Of a stretch of DNA of 40,359 nucleotides, positions 19,111 through 28,875 are shown in pieces (the stretch's first letter is position 1; every line of letters starts with the position of its first letter). The notes beneath the pieces are model-generated. The model did not search any database. It was not told the DNA's origin and was given only the letters and a program-made list of their open reading frames with translations. Made by a program: the position numbers and the translations under genes. Origin of the DNA: Pelagophyceae sp. CCMP2097 (taxonomy: Eukaryota > Sar > Pelagophyceae); NCBI GenBank assembly GCA_026770575.1, contig MU657173.1:52401-92759 (forward strand). Direction: 5' to 3'.

Positions 19111-22100
19111 ATGCTGACGTCGCAGAAGCAGAAGATGGCGGCGCTGGCGGCGGTGGAGACGCAGCTGGCTTCGTTTTGCGACTGCAAGGGAGACCTCGGC
19201 GCCGGGCCGCCGGGGCTCGCGCGGACGCAGGCGCACGTCAACCGCACCGAACCGCTGTGCGTGCACCCGGAAAATCCGACGATCCCGGGACTCGAGCGAC
19301 GTTGCACCGGCCTCACGGACGCGCGCAGGATCGCGCGCCTGCTCCGGACGGCCGACGACGACGCGCCGAGCGCGTTCCGGTGCGTGCCGTGCCGCGCGTC
19401 GCCTCTCCTAAGCCTCGCTCAGGAACGCGGATGTGGCCATCGACTCTGTGTACTACGACGGGGACCTGGACTGCGGCCGGCGCGTCGTGAACCGCGCGTT
19501 TGAACACGAAGGCGACGACGAATGGTTCGGCGCCGAGATCGGAGAGGCCGACGTCATGTGCGTTCTCGTTCTTGTAAGCGTCGGTGCAATCATCCCTGCG
19601 GCATGTCGTTTGGATCGCGCTGGCAGGCGCGACGTCGTCGTCTGCGAGCTGGTCGCGGCCATTTCTCGCACGTACGACCAGCTGGCTTTGGGAGTAAGGC
19701 ACGTGCGCGACGTCGAGGTGGACGTGCTGCACGCGGGCGCGCAGGCCGCTCTGGCGCGCGCCAAGCTCGCGCGCGCGCGCAAGGACACGGTGACGGACGT
19801 GGTCGTTTTGCTTCGGCTGAGGCAGCGGCGAGAGAGGTACGCGGCCGTCGTCGACGTCGCAAAGCGCTGCGTCGCGGCCAAGCAAGCTTTGGAAGAGATT
19901 TACGACGCGGCCGCCGACGGCGACTTATCCAGAGCCGTCGAGCTGACGTGGGACGCTTCAGTGGCGTTGCGAGACAAAGATCTCAAAGACCTTCGAGTCC
20001 TCGACGGCGCCCGGCGGCGCACCGACGGCGTCGTGCCTACGCTCCGCGCTGCGGTCGACCACGCCCTCCGACGATGCATCGACGACGAAGAGTGAGCCCG
20101 ATTTGGTTTCGATGCGTATTGTGAGATGCGGTCTCTAGGTTCGACGCCAGCGACTACGCAGAGGTCATCAAGGCCAACACGGTACGTCACAGTGGTTCAA
20201 AAGCGTCGTCGTCCGGAAGAGCGCGCTCGTTCACAAAGCTGCGTCACCTTTAGGCGCTGGAAGACTTGGAGTCCTCTTCATCGCAGTCCTCTTCGTCGCA
20301 GCCGGCGTTACCGCGGGACGGCGCTTCCTTCGCGCGGCGCGCGTCGGCGCACGCGACGGAGCGCTTCGCGCGCGCCGTCCGCGAAGGGTGGCGCGGCGAA
20401 TCGCCGCCGTCCGCCGAGGCCGTGCTGGCGGCCGACGCGCTGGCCTTCGACGCCGACGCCGTGGCGGTGACTTCCGTGCGGCTCTGTGGCTGCGCGATGA
20501 CGTTGCTGGCTTTGCTTTCCGATGGGGTGGAGTGGCATCGGGCGAAGAACGGGGCCGACGACTTTTATGATTTTAATGACGACGACGAGTCAGAGTCCGA
20601 CGGCGACGCCGCATCAGAAGAGGAGGAGGCCGCTGGAGGCGACGAGCCGTCACCGGAGACGACCGAGTCGAGCAACTGTGTCTCGCCGTCGGATGACGAC
20701 GGCCGCGGCACCGAAGAGGTCGCTGCGAAAGAGGCGGATGGCGCGGCCGCATCGTCGGAGGACGGCGCGGCCGCGGCATCCGAGGCGCCCGTGGTGGACC
20801 CCGCGGAGCCCGCCGAGGCGCTCGTCGAGCCCGCCACCGAGCCCGCCGCCGAGCCCGCCATCGAGCCCGCCGTGCTTGCCGTCGACGCGGTCTTGTTGGC
20901 CGACGACGCGGCGCGCGCGGGCGCGGCGGAGTCTGCGTGGTGGCTGCAGGAGGCGCGGCTGCAGGAGACGCGCGAGGCTTTTCGGCAGCGCGAGGCCTTG
21001 AACCCGATGCGGCGCGCGCGGCACGACGCGTGGCGCCTCTCGTGGCGAATCATCGAGGCGAACGTGGCCGCTTCCGTGGCGGACCTCGAAGGCATACGGC
21101 CGCGGTTGGAGGACGTCTGCGTGGCAACTTTGGCGGCAAAGGCGTGCGTCGAGCTCGCCGTCGCGCGCGGCGCAGAGGCGCGAGATGCCGCCGACTTGAA
21201 AGTCGCGCGGCTTGACGGCCTCGCGCGGCTGTATTTGGAGGCTCAGCACGCCGAGGCGCTGTTGGTCTTGGAGCAAATGCTCGAGTGTGAGCCGTGGTGC
21301 CCCTTCGCCGTCGAGGCAGACCTCTTTCAAGCCTTTGAGCCCCAAGCGCTCCGCACCGCCGTGAACAAGCTCGTCTCGGCGTCGGACTCGTACGACGACT
21401 TTGAAACCCTCCGCGACCGCGCCTTCCGAGCCGCGCCGGCGCGCGACGAGGGCGAAGAGGTGCCCAACCTGGCCGCGCTCTCTTTACGCGCCGACGTCTT
21501 CTTCGGCGAGCGTTTCATCGTCGCGGGCGGGGGCTCTGCGACGCAGGCGGCGTTCAACGGAGTCTATCGCGCAGTTTTGAAGTACGCTTGCGCGACGCCC
21601 TTCGTCGGCGGCCCGGGGCCAGTCGTCGAGAAAGCCGAGGCTTTGGTCGACGCGTACGTTTTGGGAGTCGCCGGGGCGTTTGTGCCGCTCGACGCTTTGC
21701 GGGGCGCGGCCGCGCTCGCGGACGGCGGCGATTCACCGAGCGACTGCGAATGTTTCGCTCCGAGCGACGCCGACTCGTTGCGATCAATCGGCGCCTTCCT
21801 CGCGCCGCACGTGGCCGCGGGCCGCTTCACTTCCGCGGACTTTGAAAGGGCCAACTGTGAGAAGACTGACGCGGCGAGAATGAACGAATACACCATCGCG
21901 GCGCAGTCCCTCGCATTTGTCGTCGACGTCGCAAGGTCCGCATCAAGCAACGAGCATTCGCACCGCGCAAAGGCCGCCGCAGAGCTGCGCGCTTTGATGT
22001 TCCGCGCTCTGGGAAGGAGGTTGGCCGACGGGCCTTTGATCATTTCGGCCATCCTTTCGGCGGACAAATGGCAAGCTGAAGAGATCCAAGAAGACCACAA

Positions 22101-22557
22101 CGCCTACGTCGACGACGTCGGTGAGAGGCTCGAGGCCGTCTGGGCCGTTGCCGAGGCGTCCGTCGCCGACGCCGCGCTGAGGGAAGAGGTCTGGGGCTGC
22201 GCGGCTCAGGCCTGTTACGAGGCTCTGGTCGACGGCTTTGCCCGAGTCGTCTGCGACGGCTGCAGCACCGAGGGCCGCGCTCTGATGTCCATGGACTTGC
22301 AGGTGATGCAGTACTCGCTCGACAAGGTGCGCCGCGCTCGGCCGCCGCGGGCTGCGCCGTACGTCAACGCGTTTATCAAATCCACGTATCTCCCCGAAGC
22401 CGACCTCGACGAGTGGCTCCGCGACCACGCCGCCGGCTACCTCCGCAGCCACACCGATTCCCTGAGACGCGCCGCCGCCCCGATGGACCGGCCGACGGCG
22501 TCTGCGAAGAAGAAGCAGGGCCGTCTTGTCAACTTCCTCCACAACTCGCGATCATAG
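19111..22557 (+). CDS. VPS50: VPS50 / syndetin homologue (EARP tethering complex)
   Basis: Exons 19111-19379, 19423-19557, 19627-20091, 20139-20181, 20254-22557; 1071 residues. Introns are 43, 69, 47 and 72 nt. The junctions give AFR|NADVAIDSVYYDGDLD, DVM|RDVVVCELV, CIDDE|EFDASDYAEVIKANT and |ALEDLESS. The N-terminal half shows the VPS50/VPS54 helical pattern (ALARAKLARA, LRLRQRRERYAAVVDVAKR, GDLSRAVEL). An acidic low-complexity insert with EPA repeats lies at about 20565-20930. The C-terminus matches the syndetin domain (formerly DUF2451): ALMSMDLQVMQYSLDKV and PYVNAFIKSTYLPEADLDEW. The family forms EARP with VPS51-53 and tethers recycling vesicles at endosomes. The 69-nt intron encodes a stop-free hydrophobic stretch that would look like a false membrane segment. 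VPS54 is the main alternative. Confidence 0.82.
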
Positions 22558-22674
22558 CTTTGTTTAAGAGATCAGACCCGCGGACGGGCAGCCGAGCCGC
22601 GAAGCGCCAACCGGGCGTGACGAGTGCGGTGCACTTGAGTTGCCACCAGACGTGCGCCTTCCTCTCACGGCGGC

Positions 22675-23536
22675 TTATCCAGCGCTGGCGGCGGTGCGGA
22701 TGAGGCGGACGAAGTACTTCAGGTCCGTGTTGGGCGGAATGAGGCAGCCGTCGTCGGTGCAGACGCCCTTGGCGCCGTACGCGAGCCCCGCCGGGATCAG
22801 GGCCTGGACCTACGGACCGCGGCGTCGGGGCGCGCACGGCCGCGCTTTGGGAGAGCACAAACCGCCGCGCGCGCAAGGGAAGACGCGCCTCCTCGCCGGC
22901 CTGCATCTGGGACACGACCTGCTCGAGGCCGACGATGACCTGCTTCTCGCCGAGCTTGAAGGCGAGGGGCTTGCGGCCCTTGGATTCCGTCGAGTCGAAG
23001 ACCTTACCGTCCGGGAGGAACGCAGTGTAGTCGATGACGCAGAACGAGCCCTCCTTGGTGTAGCACGACCCGGCGAGGCCTATTGGGCCGCCGTCCAGGG
23101 ATCTCAGTGCCCCCCGGCGGACTCACCCGTCGGGTCGGCGACGGGGCAGGCGCCCTCCTTGACGACGACGTACTTGACGCCGCCCTTGGTCTGGCGGATC
23201 GCCGACTTGTCGACAACGATGTCGGCAAAAGCCTGTGCGTCGGCGCGTCGCGTCGACGCGTCGCGTCGACGGGTCGCGACCACTCCTGCACGCCGCCGTG
23301 TAAATCCCGGGGGCGCACCGGCGCCGCAAAGGCCGTCGCGAGCGGCGCCGCGAGGACCGCCGCCGCGCCTAGAGTTGCGAGGTGATGCTGCCGACGTGGC
23401 CTCGGGGACTCAAAGCATCTCCAGCACGCCAGCGCGGACCGGAGAGGCAGGCGCGGCGGTCGAGCGTCTTGCGCTCGGCGCCGAGCTGGAGGCCCGACGC
23501 CGTCGAGAGGAGCACGGCGACCGCGAGCATTGTCAT
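22675..23536 (-). CDS. Thylakoid-lumen FKBP-type peptidyl-prolyl isomerase
   Basis: Exons in gene order: 23536-23440, 23368-23319, 23232-23127, 23079-22889, 22809-22675; 192 residues. Introns are 71, 86, 47 and 79 nt; the last is GC-AG (gcgcgt..cgtag). The leader is multipartite: signal peptide MTMLAVAVLLSTASG, then RRACLSGAAAVLAAPLATAF, a twin-arginine lumen signal with an Ala-rich cleavage region. This order suits plastids bounded by ER-derived membranes. The FKBP domain shows VIDYTAFLPDGKVFDST, QVIVGLEQVVSQM, ALIPAGLAYG and IPPNTDLKYFVRLI. Four cysteines (GSCYTKEGSFC and GVCTDDGC) resemble the redox-active pairs of plant lumenal FKBP13. It shares a 79-bp upstream gap with the divergent RRM-repeat gene. 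An in-frame second ATG is at 23530. Confidence 0.88.
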
Positions 23537-23615
23537 TTTTTGGGTTACTCAGTGTCTGGCGCAACGCGATCTTGTCGCTAAATCTAACATAACGATCGCC
23601 GAAGCCGGAGATCTT
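23537..23615. promoter_or_regulatory. Compact bidirectional promoter region
   Basis: Only 79 bp separate the ATG of the lumenal FKBP (minus, 23536) from the ATG of the RRM-repeat gene (plus, 23616). Both promoters and 5' untranslated regions must overlap or lie inside the genes. The gap is AT-richer than its surroundings (aaatctaacataacgatc). No TATA box is obvious. Confidence 0.6.
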
Positions 23616-26600
23616 ATGTCGGTTCGGCTGCGGCCGACGCGCCGTGGCCTCTCCGAGGCCGCGGACGCGGCTGGGGCGCACACCGTCTTCGTGCGGAACC
23701 TGCCATGCGAAGCCCAGGCCGATCACCTGCGCCGCATGTGCGTCGCAAATGGAGAGGCGCGGCGTTGACTTACGCGCCGCGGGCAGGTTCTCGCCGTTTT
23801 GCGAGGTGACGACCGTGCGCATCCCGAGGGAGCCCGAGACGCGGCGCGTCGTCGGCTACGGCTTCGTCACGTTCCAAGGCGACGCCACGGCCGTCGTCGC
23901 CTCCCTCGACGGCACGACGTTCGGCGGCCGGCGCATCGACGTCACCCTCGCCGAGAAACGGCCCGACCGGAAACGGCCGCCGAAACCGGCAAACGTCAAG
24001 GCGAGCAAGGCGCCGGTCTTCGACTCGGAGGCGAGCAAGGCTCGTTCGGCGAGCAAGGCTCGTTCGGTCAGCCTTGAGACAAACAAGGCTTTAAACATGC
24101 ACCTCGCCATCTGCGCCGATGCGGGCGATGTTTTGACGCTCTTCGCACAGCGCGGCGTCGACTACAACACCGTCAACTTTGCCACGTCGCTCCACCGCCT
24201 CGGCAAGCTCTTCCAGCCGTCAGACGCGGGCCCGCGGCTCCAGGCGTTGGTCGACGGCGCCGCGGCGAGCATCTTTCAAGGGGCGTGGACCGCGCGGCAG
24301 CTCGCGAACGCAGCGTGGGGCGCCGCCAAGCTGTCAAGCGTCGGCGCGGCGAAGCTCTTTGCGGCGATTGCGGCGGAAGTGCCGAGGAAGATGAGAGTGC
24401 TGACGCCGCAGGAACTGACGAACCTGGCCTGGGCTTTTGCAAAGGCCGGCGTTGCGGCGCCGGAGCTCTTCGACGCGGTCGCTTTGGAGTCGAAGAGGAA
24501 CTTACACACGTTCAATTCGCAGGCCCTCGCAAGGAGGCGGCGTCCAAGGAGGTCGAAGCCAAAGGGCCCTTAGATCGACGCCGGGGGAAGTCTGTTTTGT
24601 GCGCTCTTCGGCGCCGGGGCTTCGGAGGATGCTCTCGATGGCCGCCTCTCGCGGCCTCACCAGGGCGCTAGGCGACTACCGCGTGGGCTTTTGCAAAGGC
24701 CGGCGTCGAGGCGCCCGATCTCTTCGAGGCCATGGCCAATCAGTCGGCGAGCAAGATGGAGACGTTCAACTCGGTCGAGCTCGCCAACCTGGCCTGGGCA
24801 TTCCGCAAAGCGCGTTTCAATGCCCCGGCTCTTTTCCAAGCCGTCGCTTTGGAGTCTACGTTGAAGATGGCGTCTTTCAAGGCGCAGGAGCTTTCCAACG
24901 TCGCCTGGGCCTTTGGCAGCGCGGGTCTTCCTTCGAGGCGCCTCTTCGATGCGATCGCCGTTGAAGCGGTTGTGAAGGTCTCTTGGATGACTCCGCACCA
25001 CGTCGCAAACGTGTCGTGGGCTTTTTCTCGGTGCGACTTTGGCGCGCCGGCCTTGTTCGAGGCCCTCGCCAGTTTGGCGGCAAAGCAGATGGGCAAGTTC
25101 TCCGCGCAGGAGCTCTCGATGACGGCGTGGGCATTTTCCAACGCGGATTCGGGTTCACCTTCCTTCTATCAGGCCATCGCCGCGGCCTCCATCAAGCACA
25201 TTGCCACGTTTCACGCGCAAAACCTCGCAAACGTCGTATGGGCCCTTTCAAACGCCCGCGCTTACGAGGCGAATCGCCCGCTATACGACGCCGTCGCGGT
25301 GCAGGCGGTGAAGAAGATGGGAACGTTCGACCCGCAAAACTTGGCAAACACCGTCTGGGCCTTTGCAAAGGCGGGCGTTCCGGCGCCGTCGTTGTTTCAA
25401 GCGGTCGCGGAAGAGGCCCCGAAGCACCTCGCCACGTTCATCCCGCAAGAACTCGTAAACACCGTCTGGGCCTACGCAACGGCAGGTTTTAAGGCCCCTC
25501 TGCTCTTCGAGGCCATTTCGAATGAAGCGCTGGCCGCGGTCGAAAGGTTCAACGCTCAAGACTTGGCAAACGCCGCCTGGGCGTATGCAAAGGCGGGCGT
25601 CTCGGCGACGTTGCTGTTCGAGGCCATGGCCGCGGAAGCATCGAAGAAGATTGCGACGTTCAACGTTCAGAACCTGGCCATGATCGCATGGGCGTATGCA
25701 ACAGCCGGCGTCGAGGCGCCCTTGCTCTTTGAAGTCGTCGCGAACGAGGCGCGACTGAAGATTGGGCGGTACAAGTCGCGGGGACTTTCCAACACGGTGT
25801 GGGCTTACGCGACGGCGAAAGTCGAGGCGCCATTGTTATTTAAAGCGGTCGCGGCAGAGGCTCTCCGGGCGGCGTCCAAACCGCGGCTCTTGGACGGGAC
25901 TGCCTCGTCGCTGAAGATTGGGACGTTTACACCCCAAGAGCTCGAGAACACGGCGTGGGCCTTTTCGACGGCGCGAGTTTCGGTGCCGGCTTTATTTGAA
26001 GCCGTGGCCGCAGAATCACTCGAGAAGCTCGATGCCTTTGACGCGCGCGCGCTGATTAGCACCGTGCGCGCCTTTGCAAAGGCCAAAGTCGCGTCGCCGG
26101 CGCTCTTCGCCGAGGTCGCGTCCAAGATCCAACGTCGGCTCGGCGACTTGAACGCGCAGGACATCGCCGGCGCCGCCTGGGCTTTTGCAAAGGCGGGCGT
26201 CTCCGCGCCGGCACTCTTCGCGGGGCTCGAGGCCGAGGCGCTTCGAAAGATTTTGACATTCGAGGCCCAAGAGCTCGCCAACACAGCGTGGGCCTTTAGC
26301 AAGGCAGGCGCCGCGGCGCCGGCGCTGTTCGAGGCGATCGCCGCCGAGGCCGCCGCGAAGATGGCCGACTTCAACTCGCACGAGCTCAGCATCCTCGTCT
26401 GGGCTTACCAACGGACGCTGAGCGATTCGCCAGCCCTCTTCGCCGCCGTGGAAGAACACGCCGTCGACAAGGTCGCCTCGTTCAACGCACAAGAGCTCTC
26501 GAGCATCATCGGCTCCTTTGCGCGCGCGCGAGTCGACGCGCCGAAACTCTTCGACGCTGTCGCAAAAGAGGCGCGTCCCTGCGTCGGCGAAAACGGGCCG

Positions 26601-27102
26601 GAAGAGCCACGACGGACCTGGGAGTCGCGCGCGAGCGGCATCACAGAGGTGGGAAAGACCCGAAATCGTCAGCGCGGACCGGCCGCCGCAACCGTAGACT
26701 CTGCCCTAGGTGCTGAGCCCGCGCGGCGGCGCTTACACAATTTCGACGTTCCCGGCGCAGGAGCTGGGCAACGTGGCGCGCACGTTTGCGGCGGTGGGTT
26801 TCCCCTCGCCGGCGCTGTTTGAAGCTATAGCCGTAGAGGCGCTCAAACGACTGAATACGTTCGCTTCAGCCGACCTGGCCAATCTCGCCTTTGCCTTTTC
26901 AAGCGGCAATGCCTCGCCGGCCTTCTTCGCCGCAATCGCGGCCGAGGCGGGCCGCAAGGAAAATTCGTTTGGCAAGGAGGACCTTGCGGCGCTGCTAGAG
27001 ACGATGGAAAGGCAGGCCGTGCGGGTGCCGGACGGCCTCGTGCACCGACACAAAGAGCAGATTGACCACCCGCAGGGGTCAAGGCGGGGTATTTCGTCGT
27101 AA
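23616..27102 (+). CDS. RRM domain plus about 22 OPR/HPR-like helical repeats, predicted organelle RNA-binding protein
   Basis: Exons 23616-23737, 23787-24528, 24672-26570, 26710-27102; 1051 residues. The 49-nt intron 23738-23786 splits an RRM: HTVFVRNLP (RNP2) before it and YGFVTFQGD (RNP1) after it. From about 24270 on, a 37-38-residue repeat follows with consensus TF-x-x-Q-E-L-A-N-T-A-W-A-F-A-K-A-G-V-x-A-P-x-L-F-E-A-V-A. I count about 22 units, the first and last degenerate. This pattern belongs to the octotricopeptide/heptatricopeptide and FAST/RAP-associated class of organelle RNA-binding repeats. No RAP domain is seen. The 143-nt (gcaagg..gctag) and 139-nt (gcgcgt..cctag) introns are GC-AG; both splice to keep the repeat period (NSQAL|ATTAWAF). 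No clear plastid signal is present, so a mitochondrial, plastid or nuclear site is open. Confidence 0.85.
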
Positions 27103-27162
27103 TGCAGCGCGCATATTTCGACACATGAACGCTGCGTCCCGAGTGGGATCGAAAGTGGCTTG

Positions 27163-28148
27163 CTAGTGCTCATCGTGGTGGTGGTGCTCTTCGTGGTGGT
27201 GGCCATCGTCGTGGTCGTCGAGATGGTCGTGGTGTTCGTGGTGGTGGCCGTGGGCGTCTGCCTCCATCTCGCCGACGTGGAGCATCGCCAGGACGCTGAC
27301 ACCGCAGACGGCCAAGCAAGTAAAGGCGAGCATGGCGCGCTGCGCCCGCGTCTCGGCGCCGTGGATCGTCTCGACGACTTGGGGCGTGATCATGTTCAGC
27401 GAGACGGCGAGGAACGACCCCGCGGTGCCAGCGAGGAGGTACGAGTGCGCCAGCGGCCGCCGCTCGAGGTACGCCCCAAAGGCGACGCCGGCGAAGCAAG
27501 TCAGGCTGACGAGGAAGTTGGAGAAGAGGACGGCTTTGCGGCCGAGGCCGGCGTGGCAGAGGACGACGAAGTCGCCGAGCTCTTGCGGGATCTCGTGCGC
27601 CGCCACGGCCCACGTCGTCGCCAGGCCCGCCGCCGGCGACGTCGCCCACGACACGGAAATGGCGATGCCGTCGATGAAGTTCTACATGCATGCGACAACC
27701 ATTGAGAGCGCGCGCGCGGATGACGAGGCCTCGAGTCGGTTTGGATTCCCCTCTTTTCTCGCGCCCGTGTGCGGCTCACGTGGACCATTTCGACCAAGAG
27801 GTTAGCGAGGCCGTGCGGCTTGATCTTGGAGTCCGGCAGCGCGCCGTGGCAGAGCTGTTCGAAGACAACTAAAGCGAGCGCCCCCAGGAAGGCTGCGATG
27901 CCGACGTTCGTCTGCTCCTCGTGCGTCTTCGCCGCTTCAAAGGCGTGAGGCACGAGGTGCATCAGCGCGTCGGCGCACATGACCGACGCCGCGAGCGTGA
28001 GGCAGCATGCTTCCGTGAGCCGCCGCGCGGACTGGAAGTAGTCGAGCAAAGGGATCAAAAGAGCTCCAACGAAAGAAACGCCGCTGATCAACGCGCAGCT
28101 CTGCAGCGCGTTCACCAGCGCAGAGTTCCCAGCCTCCAGCAGCATCAT
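27163..28148 (-). CDS. ZIP (SLC39) divalent metal transporter
   Basis: Exons 28148-27780 and 27681-27163; 295 residues. The 98-nt intron (gtgagc..atgtag) joins LVEMVH|NFIDGIAISVSW, which is ZIP transmembrane segment 4. Segment 5 carries the signature AAHEIPQELGDF, close to the HEXPHEXGD motif of the LIV-1 subfamily. Hydrophobic segments before (SALISGVSFVGALLIPLL-like, CCLTLAASVMCADALMHL) and after complete the fold. The C-terminus is a histidine-rich tail (HGHHHEHHDH and similar) that could bind zinc. The frame opens at a GTG (28220); I use the ATG at 28148. It converges on the RRM-repeat gene, with 60 bp between stop codons. It probably moves Zn or Mn into the cytosol, from outside or from an organelle. 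Confidence 0.9.
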
Positions 28149-28875
28149 CGCCACGGCCGGCGCGCGCGCGCGTGGGAGGGCCGAAGATGGAGGTCCAGGC
28201 CCGGGCTCTGGCCGAGTCACAGGCTGAAAAGGGAGACAGAGCTCCTGATATTAGAGGGGTTTCCCCAGATTACTTGAGCAGCTTGGAGCAGGCTCGTGTC
28301 GAGCCTACATGGCGAGTCTGGGTGTTTGCTTTTGGCGGCGTCATCACCGCGCGTCGCTCTCACGGCCATATCAATCTTGGCTTCAGGCCGATGAGTGGAG
28401 CTGCGATCATCACTCCTCCCTTTTCGGGCTCTGGATGCCCTCCAACTTCGCCCCAGTGGCCAAAGTGTGTGCCCTCGGAAGCGGTATCCACGCTCAACAT
28501 AGGTACGAATGGATACCGCTTCCGAGGGCACGCACTTTGCGCCTCCTGCCATCACCGGAAATCATTTAGTCTGTTTCCACTATATTTCCGGGTTTTCCCC
28601 CTTCAAGGTGGACTTAAAGTCCCCATTTTAGATTTAATAAACTCCAAAATTGCCGCTATTGGCCTCTCCTAATCCCGTATGTTTTCGGCCTGTGAGTTTC
28701 AAAAACGTTTTCAGTACTTTTTTCAGCGAAGTTTTCGGCGATTGTTGTCTGGACTTTAAGGAGCGCCGTGCGGGGTGGTCCTCGACGGAGGCACGCTCGG
28801 GCGATCCCCGTTGCACCCAAGTTTCTGTGTCGAACCCGGATCTTCGATATCTTCGAACGAGAAATACATAGGAGC
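28149..28875. other. Intergenic region with a 30-bp hairpin and AT-richer stretch
   Basis: No gene is supported. A plus-strand frame from 28172 (first ATG 28187) to 28672 lacks family signal and runs through the hairpin. The hairpin is at 28461-28539. From about 28555 to 28760 the base composition is clearly less GC-rich than elsewhere in the window. This may be a relic insertion or 3'-flanking DNA. Confidence 0.5.
28461..28539. repeat. Long hairpin: 30-bp inverted repeat, 19-nt loop
   Basis: Left arm 28461-28490 and right arm 28510-28539 are reverse complements with one mismatch. The inner 22 bp (core ctcggaagcggtatcca) are perfect. It sits between the ZIP gene start and the sulfotransferase 3' end. 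A transcript from either strand would fold into a near-perfect 30-bp stem, the size of a plant-like microRNA precursor stem. A MITE with terminal repeats but no interior is the other simple explanation. Confidence 0.9.

Noticed and set aside
19558..19626. Hydrophobic segment (VLVLVSVGAIIP) as a membrane anchor of VPS50
   Set aside because: It is a stop-free 69-nt intron starting gtgcgt; splicing gives the expected continuous helix region.
24529..24671. Apparent frameshift or pseudogene in the RRM-repeat gene
   Set aside because: A GC-AG intron removes the stop and keeps the repeat period, as does a second one at 26571-26709.
26571..26822. Alternative C-terminus of the repeat protein reading past 26570
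   Set aside because: The read-through loses the repeat pattern, while splicing to 26710 resumes it at STFPAQELGNV.
28172..28672. 166-codon plus-strand frame over the hairpin
   Set aside because: It begins with GTG, has no family signal, and crosses a perfect inverted repeat and AT-richer DNA.
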